Positions 44,323 through 50,137 of a DNA stretch of 50,137 nucleotides are shown here, piece by piece. Position 1 is the first letter of the stretch, and the number at the start of each line of letters is the position of its first letter. The stretch is from the NCBI GenBank assembly GCA_966185765.1, contig CBIFVZ010000016.1:1-50137 (forward strand). The letters run 5' to 3'. The notes beneath the pieces are model-generated. The model was not told the origin of the DNA, did not search any database, and was given only the letters and a program-made list of their open reading frames with translations. Source of the stretch: CBIFVZ01 sp966185765 (lineage in GTDB: Bacteria; Pseudomonadota; Gammaproteobacteria; Enterobacterales; Enterobacteriaceae). The position numbers were made by a program, and so were the translations under genes.

Positions 44323-44391
44323 GAAAATCAATTTATTGATTTTCGCCTGCTAACCACAAAGAAGGAAAAACCCCGTTTTTTCCTTCTTTGT
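44323..44391. terminator. Two long hairpins between hemB and wzc
   Basis: The first is GAAAATCAA / TTGATTTTC with loop TTTA (44323-44344). The second is a perfect 15-bp stem ACAAAGAAGGAAAAA / TTTTTCCTTCTTTGT around CCCCGT (44356-44391). The A/T tracts inside the second could support termination on either strand. Confidence 0.6.
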
Positions 44392-44401
44392 CAGCAATCT
44401 G

Positions 44402-44426
44402 AAGGCGCCATACAGGCGCCTTTTTT
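44402..44426 (+). terminator. Duplicated terminator hairpin, copy 2
   Basis: This has the same 21-base hairpin as copy 1, here followed by TTTT on the plus strand (six T in all after GGCGCC). It is a good intrinsic terminator for hemB. Confidence 0.85.
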
Positions 44427-44455
44427 GACATTATCACTCACCACCAGCGGATGAT

Positions 44456-46618
44456 TTAGTCATGACGATCGTCGTAACTGTAGTGATGATGTAAACCGTA
44501 CTCGTAGAAGTTTGAATAACGCTCCACCGTACCATTGAGAATAGCGCCATTGATCGTCACGCCATTGTTCATAAAGCGACGAATACTGGCATCCACTTCT
44601 TTCAGGCTATTATTTTCAAAACGCGCCACCAGTAGCGAGCAACCGGCATGCTTGCCGATAATCGCAGCATCGGCCACGGCCAGAATAGGCGGCGAGTCGA
44701 GCAACACCATGTCATACTGCGCAGAAAATACGGCCAGCATTTCAGCAAAACGGGTATGCATCAGTAATTCTGACGGCGTGCTGCACTTGGAGCCGCGGGA
44801 AATAAAGTCCAGACCTTCGACCTCGGTCTTTAACATCACATCTTCTGGACGACGTACCCCGCTGAGCACATCGCTCAGGCCCGGCGCGGAGTTGCAGCCA
44901 AATGTTTTATGGGAATCACCACGGCGCATATCACAGTCAATCAGCAGCACACGTTGTCCACTCTGGGCAAACACCGCCGCGAGGTTGCTGGTAACAAAAG
45001 TTTTCCCCACGCCTGGCGTTGGGCCAGAGACCATCAACACATTGTTATCCGCGTTGATCATGGAGAATTGAACACTGGTACGTACGTTACGCAGAGCCTC
45101 AATAGCCAGATCGGCAGGATCCTTCACAGCCAGCAGTCCATCACTCCCACGTCCTGGCTTGCGAAAGCGCGGCCTGCGCCCGTGCATTAGCCCTTGCTGC
45201 ACACGGCTTAAGGGAATGTTGGCATACACATTTACACCATGTTCTTCAAGTTCACTGGCACTCTGAAGACCGTGGTTGAACAGCATTTTCACCAGCACCA
45301 GTGCACAAGAGAGCATACCGCCCAGCAGAATAAATATCACGACGATCAGTGCTTTCTTCGGCTTCACCGGCCTGGTTTCGGTCACGGCGTTATCAACAAT
45401 ACGCACATGCCCAACCGTACTTGCCTTGCTTATCTTCAGCTCCTGCTGTTTGTTAAGCAATTGCATGTACACCTGCTGTGTCGATTCAACATCGCGCGTT
45501 AAACGCAAAATTTCCTGCTGTGTACCCGGCATCGATTCAACACGCTGATTGAGCTTATTACGCTCCTGAATCAACGTCTTACGCTTTTCATTCAGTGCCC
45601 GGTACGCTGGGTGCTCGCGCGTATAAAGCTTAGAAATCTCCGCTTCTTTGAAGGTCAGTTCGTTAAGCCCGGCTTCGACGTTGACCATCGTATCAAGCAC
45701 GCTTTTCGCTTCCAGAGAAAGATCGACGGATTCATTTTTCTGGCGAAACTGATTGAGTTTGTCTTCAGCGTCGTTAAGCGAGGCGCGAATTTTCGGCAGT
45801 TGATCGTTAACAAACACCAGGCTGCGCTCAGCTTCTTCCGATTTCCAGTCAATATTCTGCTGGAGATAGTTACGCGAAATGCTGTCCAGCACTTTGCGAA
45901 TCATCATCGGATCTTCGCCTTCGTAGGTCAGCTGCATCACGCCGGTATCTTTACCTTTATCGGTAACCGTAAATTTCTGCAGCAGTGATTCAACGGCGGT
46001 CTGCACCTGCAACTTTTCAATGCTAAATACGGTACCCGGTTCGGCCTGAATATCGCTGACAAGCAAAGTCAGTGCATCGCTTTCCAGCAATTTTCCCACT
46101 TTACCCTCTACTGTTGCCCCTTCGGGTAACGTCACTTTATAGGTTGTAGGCGAAAGCACATCCAGCATCAGCTGTGTATTGGTAAAGGTACCATCGATAG
46201 TAAGACGGGAAATCGCAATTTTACCGTCTTCAAGATTGAATAAACGCGCGATAGCGTTGCCAATCAGCGGAAGACGTTTTTCCTTAATCAGTAGATCCAG
46301 CCCCAACTCCTGTACGGTTTGCCCAACCACCATACGGGATTTGATAATTTCAACCTCGGCACCGGATTGCATACTTTTATCAGAAAGCAGACTGGACAGA
46401 TCGCCCAACAGCGAGCTGCTATTATTTTTATCAATTTGGATCAGCGCATTCGCCCGATATATCGGTGTAGCGCAACTCACATAGACCAGACCCAGCAGAA
46501 ATGAGGCCAGCACGGTAAGGATGATGACCCATTTATGATCCAATAAAGAAAACAGGAGCTTTCCTAAATCTAACTCCCGCTCGCCTGAATCACTGGTCAG
46601 ACGCTGTTGCATTGTCAT
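44456..46618 (-). CDS. wzc: Polysaccharide co-polymerase / tyrosine autokinase Wzc
   Basis: Wzc is an inner-membrane PCP-2a protein whose cycles of tyrosine phosphorylation control high-level polymerisation and export of Wzy-type polysaccharide. It has 720 residues, like E. coli Wzc. The first membrane helix is near residues 29-50 (HKWVIILTVLASFLLGLVYV). A large periplasmic coiled-coil region follows. The second helix is ALIVVIFILLGGMLSCALVLV near 430. The BY-kinase domain has Walker A SGPTPGVGKTF, Walker A' LLIDCDMRRGD and Walker B MVLLDSPPIL. The tail has five tyrosines in the last 20 residues. It follows wzb by 19 bases. Confidence 0.93.
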   Translation of the reverse strand: MTMQQRLTSDSGERELDLGKLLFSLLDHKWVIILTVLASFLLGLVYVSCATPIYRANALIQIDKNNSSSLLGDLSSLLSDKSMQSGAEVEIIKSRMVVGQTVQELGLDLLIKEKRLPLIGNAIARLFNLEDGKIAISRLTIDGTFTNTQLMLDVLSPTTYKVTLPEGATVEGKVGKLLESDALTLLVSDIQAEPGTVFSIEKLQVQTAVESLLQKFTVTDKGKDTGVMQLTYEGEDPMMIRKVLDSISRNYLQQNIDWKSEEAERSLVFVNDQLPKIRASLNDAEDKLNQFRQKNESVDLSLEAKSVLDTMVNVEAGLNELTFKEAEISKLYTREHPAYRALNEKRKTLIQERNKLNQRVESMPGTQQEILRLTRDVESTQQVYMQLLNKQQELKISKASTVGHVRIVDNAVTETRPVKPKKALIVVIFILLGGMLSCALVLVKMLFNHGLQSASELEEHGVNVYANIPLSRVQQGLMHGRRPRFRKPGRGSDGLLAVKDPADLAIEALRNVRTSVQFSMINADNNVLMVSGPTPGVGKTFVTSNLAAVFAQSGQRVLLIDCDMRRGDSHKTFGCNSAPGLSDVLSGVRRPEDVMLKTEVEGLDFISRGSKCSTPSELLMHTRFAEMLAVFSAQYDMVLLDSPPILAVADAAIIGKHAGCSLLVARFENNSLKEVDASIRRFMNNGVTINGAILNGTVERYSNFYEYGLHHHYSYDDRHD

Positions 46619-46637
46619 TCACTATCCCTGGAAAAAT

Positions 46638-47084
46638 TTATCGAGACAAAACATTTGCCCATCGCTCAACGGCCTGGTCCATTTGTCCATAAACGAACTC
46701 ATAAAACGACGTGCTCTTTCGGTAAGGGTCAGCAATCTCAGTTCGCTGTAACCAATGGCCCAGCAGCATCGTCTTTCCCCGCACTTCCGGTGCAAGGCGC
46801 GTAATATACTCAACGTGCTGTTTTTCCATCACAAGAATGAGATCGTTATTACGGCACAACTCTGCCGTCAATTGCCTGGCGCGGTGCCCTTCCAGCGCCA
46901 GGCCATATCGTTCAGCAAGTGTGGACGTTACGGTATCTGCCGGGCGCCCAACCAGCGCACGGATCCCTGCTGATTCAATGCGTATATCACTCTGCCTGCG
47001 TTTGAGCAGTGCTTCCCCCACGGGAGAACGACAAATGTTCCCCATACAGACGACAAGCACAGAGCTGATTCTTAACGCCCCCAT
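46638..47084 (-). CDS. wzb: Low-molecular-weight protein-tyrosine phosphatase Wzb
   Basis: Wzb is a cytosolic phosphatase that dephosphorylates the Wzc tyrosine tail. It has 148 residues (147 in E. coli). The catalytic P-loop is VVCMGNICRSP (CX5RS) near residues 13-20 and the general-acid Asp is in ADPYRKS near the end. The ATG overlaps the end of wza by 13 bases with GGGTGA before it, so translation is coupled. Confidence 0.94.
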   Translation of the reverse strand: MGALRISSVLVVCMGNICRSPVGEALLKRRQSDIRIESAGIRALVGRPADTVTSTLAERYGLALEGHRARQLTAELCRNNDLILVMEKQHVEYITRLAPEVRGKTMLLGHWLQRTEIADPYRKSTSFYEFVYGQMDQAVERWANVLSR

Positions 47085-48331
47085 TTTTTCACCCAGCTAG
47101 CCACTTCGGTGATGTTATTAATACCGGTAACGGTGGGCAACAGCTGGCTGACAACGCGGTTCCAACGCACAACAGGCGCTGCGGTCACGTAGACCACGTC
47201 ATACGGCTGTAACTGGAATTCCGTGCCCATAATCAGCGCCGTTGCATCAGAAAGATTGAGTTGATAAATGTCGGCAATTTTACCTTTCGCCACAGGAGCC
47301 GTGCTGCGCGTATTTGCTGAGGCAGTCATGTTGCTCTGGCTGCCCGCACTGCTCAACTGCAAAATATCCCCATTGCCCGCCTGTACCGGTGGCTCTGGCT
47401 GGCGTGCCGTACGTTTTGAACGAATCACAAAGACACCGGTAGCGTCCGCCATACTCTGGGAAAGCCCTTCGGCCCCACCCAGCGCTTCGGTCAAGGTCAT
47501 GCCACTGCGGTCCATACGTAGCGTGGCCTGTTTATTCACCTCACCCATAACGAAAACCTTCAGTGCATCGTTACGCGGTACGTAAAGAATATCGCCAGGG
47601 TTGAGCAGATGGTTTTGCATCAAATCCCCTTTTTGCATCAACGCCTGTAGCGAAATATGTTGTTCCTGACCGTTATGTGTCAGCACCACGTTGTGCCAGT
47701 CCGCATCTGCGGTGAGGCCACCTGCTTTATTGATAGCATCAAGCACTGTCAGCGGAACGTTGGTGATAGGCTGCTGACCCGAGGTTGCAACCTCGCCCGT
47801 AACGTAAGCTTTTTGTGAACGAAACGCTGCAACACTCACGTCAACCTGCGGCTCTTCAATATAGGTCGCCAGTCGGTTGGTAATAAGGCGGCGCACTTCG
47901 TCCAGTGTTTTTCCAGCAACGTGCACACGTCCGATATAGGGGTAGAAAATGGTGCCATCTGAATTAACCCAGTTACCGGTATCGCTGGCACTACGATAAG
48001 TGCCTGCGGGGGTAGTCAGCTCCGGGTGATCCCAGACCGTGATCATCAATACATCACCCGCGCCAATGCGATACTCATAACGTTGCAGCGCTAAATCCAA
48101 TTGAGGATTACTGCGGGCGCGTACTTCCTGTGGGCGCATTTTTTCAATCAGCATCGGCGTCATCGGCAGGATATTGACCAGCTCATTAATATCGAATTCC
48201 GCATCCTGCTGCGTAACGACATTTTTTCCCTGTGTTGAAAGATGGGTTCCCGGCGCAAATACACAGCCGCTCAACAGCGCAGCTGCAATAAAAACGGGAA
48301 GTGCTTTTATCATTTTCATTCTAAATTCCAT
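47072..48331 (-). CDS. wza: Outer-membrane polysaccharide export lipoprotein Wza
   Basis: Wza is an octameric outer-membrane lipoprotein channel for capsular or exopolysaccharide. It has 419 residues, about 40 more than E. coli Wza. The signal peptide ends in the lipobox LLSGC (Cys23). The export domain begins YRIGAGDVLMITVWDHPEL, with SLBB-type domains (YVTGEVATSGQQPITNVPLTVLDAI and VFVMGEVNKQATLRM). The C-terminal barrel helix is RWNRVVSQLLPTVTGI. The extra length is a Gln/Ser/Thr/Ala-rich stretch at residues 309-349. An alternative ATG four codons in (MKMIKALPV) is also possible. It lies 46 bases downstream of the transferase gene. Confidence 0.92.
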   Translation of the reverse strand: MEFRMKMIKALPVFIAAALLSGCVFAPGTHLSTQGKNVVTQQDAEFDINELVNILPMTPMLIEKMRPQEVRARSNPQLDLALQRYEYRIGAGDVLMITVWDHPELTTPAGTYRSASDTGNWVNSDGTIFYPYIGRVHVAGKTLDEVRRLITNRLATYIEEPQVDVSVAAFRSQKAYVTGEVATSGQQPITNVPLTVLDAINKAGGLTADADWHNVVLTHNGQEQHISLQALMQKGDLMQNHLLNPGDILYVPRNDALKVFVMGEVNKQATLRMDRSGMTLTEALGGAEGLSQSMADATGVFVIRSKRTARQPEPPVQAGNGDILQLSSAGSQSNMTASANTRSTAPVAKGKIADIYQLNLSDATALIMGTEFQLQPYDVVYVTAAPVVRWNRVVSQLLPTVTGINNITEVASWVKKWGR

Positions 48332-48377
48332 TTATACCCCATGAGACCGCCAGCCTCAGCCTGCGACTACTGCGTTT

Positions 48378-49445
48378 TTATACCTGTTTTTCTTGTGAAT
48401 GACGCTCTGCCTTTTCGCTCGTCCTTTTACTACGGCCCGTAAACCAGAAATAGACGGCAAACAACACCATAAATAGTGTAAAGCTCACGGACTCATGCAC
48501 GCCTGAAATATCAAGCCCAATCCCAACTAGCGCCAGCACCAGTGATGCCGCTGTCATTACACAAAGCGTCAGTTTTGTATTGAGGCCATAACGTTGCAAT
48601 ACATGGTGCAAATGTTCTCTGTCAGGCTTAAAAGGGCTATGACCATTAAGCATGCGACTAAAGAAAAGCCGGGCCATATCCATAAGAGGAATGGCGATAA
48701 TCCAAAGTGCCGTTACCGGATAAGCCACCGCGTGATTCCCCTGCGTGGCAATAATTAAAAACCAAATAACGGTAAAACCAATAACAGTGCTCCCGGCATC
48801 CCCCATAAATACACGCGTACGTGGCCCACCTAACAACCCAAGATTTGAAAGCAGGTAAGGCACCATTGCCACAACAATAGCCAGACACCAAAACGCCACG
48901 TCCTCACGCGCACCGAGATAAAATAACAGCGCCAGCGCACCAAACGTCACGCATGACAGCAGTCCCAACAATCCATTAATGCCATCAACCATATTGAATG
49001 CATTAATCGCGCCCCAGACTGCCAGGATGGTGATGCCGTAAGCTACAATACCGTGCATCAAAATCATGCCGGGCAAAATAGCGCCGAACGAAGAGAGTTT
49101 CAGTCCGGCGACCATCATCAACGCTGCCACGACCAGTTGTACTACTACACGGGGGAACACGGGTAAATCAAAACGGTCGTCGAGCACACCAACAATAAGC
49201 AGTAAACCAGAACACAGCAGATACCATGACTGCCAGGGAAAAGGTGCCGGTTGTGACAGGCAAAAAACCGTGAGTGCAAACCAGACAGAAATGCCACCCA
49301 CGAGAGGAACCTCTCCCTTATGTAACTTTCTTACGTTTGGCTTATCAACCAGTCCTATTTTTATTGCCAGGCAGCGCGTAATTAAAAGTGCCAGCAGTGC
49401 ACTGATAAATACAATCAATAGTTGCGGCATGTTATTTATCGTCAT
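48378..49445 (-). CDS. WecA-like undecaprenyl-phosphate sugar-1-phosphate transferase
   Basis: This 355-residue polytopic inner-membrane protein is of the WecA/MraY (PNPT) family. Such proteins start polysaccharide assembly by moving a HexNAc-1-phosphate from UDP-sugar to undecaprenyl phosphate. Motifs in WecA order are DKPNVRKLHKGEVPLVGGI, VLDDRFDLP (Mg Asp pair), INAFNMVDGINGLLG, RVFMGDAGSTVIGF and PDREHLHHVLQRYG. About 11 helices are apparent. It resembles WecA but sits away from the eca cluster, so it is a paralog devoted to this operon; the sugar is unknown. The start is uncertain: AAGG abuts the first ATG, and a second ATG lies five codons in. Confidence 0.88.
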   Translation of the reverse strand: MTINNMPQLLIVFISALLALLITRCLAIKIGLVDKPNVRKLHKGEVPLVGGISVWFALTVFCLSQPAPFPWQSWYLLCSGLLLIVGVLDDRFDLPVFPRVVVQLVVAALMMVAGLKLSSFGAILPGMILMHGIVAYGITILAVWGAINAFNMVDGINGLLGLLSCVTFGALALLFYLGAREDVAFWCLAIVVAMVPYLLSNLGLLGGPRTRVFMGDAGSTVIGFTVIWFLIIATQGNHAVAYPVTALWIIAIPLMDMARLFFSRMLNGHSPFKPDREHLHHVLQRYGLNTKLTLCVMTAASLVLALVGIGLDISGVHESVSFTLFMVLFAVYFWFTGRSKRTSEKAERHSQEKQV

Positions 49446-50137
49446 CCTTAATGATAAACTACTTTCTAACTCATTCTGTTTCTGGAAGGTTTATGTTCTG
49501 TTCAGCGATAACACACACGCATCACTCATTTAATTAATGAGAATATTCACATGAAAAATCAGAATAAAAGCCGCCACAAAAGGCAACAAAAAACGAACCG
49601 CTGTTAATGAGGAAAAATCAATATGTTATATACTCACAACAGCGCCAACCAGAGAAAAACATCGTAGAGTTAAGCATATTCATTTTTTTCTACTGGCTTT
49701 TCTTTGCCACGGCGGATGGTTCGCAATTCATCCTGAAAGCCTGAAACACCGCCTTTGTGAAACAAAAACCCAGGCAAAAACCCGTTACACGCAATATCGG
49801 TTTAAAGTATTAAAATGCCCTGACACTGTCAATCAGATTTATCATACGTAAAAATAAAAGTCTTAACAAAAAGCAGACAGGACGGCCAATAATAGTAAAA
49901 AAACCTAAACCAACACCTTCAACAACCTCTAAAAACAACCATCATCCACTAGTAAAAAAACGAGAAACAAACTTTATCACCCTCATCCGGAATGTAAGGA
50001 TTTTCTTATAAAAAACCAGGCTCACTTAAAGCATCCATAATAAGGTAAAAAAATACAGGTAGCGAATTAATATCTTTTATAAACAGAAATAAAGACAATA
50101 TTAAGCACCCGCAGATTCATCTGAAAACGCTATTCGC
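49446..50137. other. AT-rich gene-free stretch upstream of the polysaccharide operon
   Basis: Nearly 700 bases, very AT-rich, running to the window edge. It should hold the operon promoter on the minus strand. No ops/JUMPstart core (GGCGGTAG) is visible on the minus strand in this stretch. A frame of 45 codons on the plus strand at 49607-49744 has a hydrophobic centre but a weak start context. It is treated as a candidate only. Confidence 0.55.
49538..49551 (-). promoter_or_regulatory. RcsAB-box-like palindrome
   Basis: The plus-strand sequence TGAGAATATTCACA has the GAATATTC core and a flank like the RcsAB box TaAGaatatTCctA. That box activates capsule and exopolysaccharide operons in enterobacteria. 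It lies about 95 bases upstream of the first gene of the polysaccharide operon. Confidence 0.45.

Noticed and set aside
49446..50137. JUMPstart/ops element upstream of the polysaccharide operon
   Set aside because: No GGCGGTAG core on the minus strand was found in this stretch. It could still lie beyond the window only if the leader is longer than 690 bases.

Overview
The window is a chromosomal segment from a member of the Enterobacteriaceae. It follows the backbone that E. coli carries from cyo to rdgC, in the same gene order and with nearly identical protein lengths. Several gene differences show it is not E. coli itself: no yajD between tsx and secF, no araJ between sbcC and mak, an extra SPFH gene between yajL and thiI, and an exopolysaccharide export operon beside hemB. 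The genus cannot be fixed from the sequence alone. No tRNA, rRNA, CRISPR array, intact transposase or prophage was seen.

Layout. 1-2456: end of the cytochrome bo3 oxidase operon (cyoB 3' part, cyoC, cyoD, cyoE). 2679-6292: yajR, yajQ, panE, yajL. 6342-7667: an accessory SPFH/band-7 membrane protein with an AT-rich upstream region. 8021-13824: thiI facing away from xseB-ispA-dxs-yajO, a sulfur-transfer, isoprenoid and thiamine-precursor group. 13825-14196: a GC-rich, hairpin-rich element of unknown nature. 14197-18314: the minus-strand run nrdR-ribD-ribE-nusB-thiL-pgpA (riboflavin, transcription antitermination, thiamine, phospholipid). 18466-20242: a DUF3251 gene and tsx. 20609-26195: queA-tgt-yajC-secD-secF (queuosine and Sec translocon auxiliaries). 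26667-32471: acpH, malZ, proY, brnQ. 32878-41461: phoBR, sbcDC, mak, rdgC.

The right end is the accessory part. It holds a frameshifted hosA (MarR family) gene, a MarA/SoxS/TetD-like AraC regulator, hemB, and a four-gene minus-strand operon: wecA-like transferase, wza, wzb, wzc. This operon has the initiating sugar-phosphate transferase, the outer-membrane exporter, the phosphatase and the tyrosine kinase of a Wzy-type polysaccharide system. It has no flippase, polymerase or further glycosyltransferases in this window. An RcsAB-like palindrome lies upstream. Two identical 21-nt terminator hairpins, 162 bp apart, separate the operon from hemB.

Most of the window is ordinary backbone whose identities are secure. 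The parts worth a second look are the SPFH gene, the stand-alone polysaccharide operon with its unusual Wza and duplicated terminator, the structured element at 13.87-14.13 kb, and the hosA remnant. I saw no convincing evidence of a wholly new multi-gene system.
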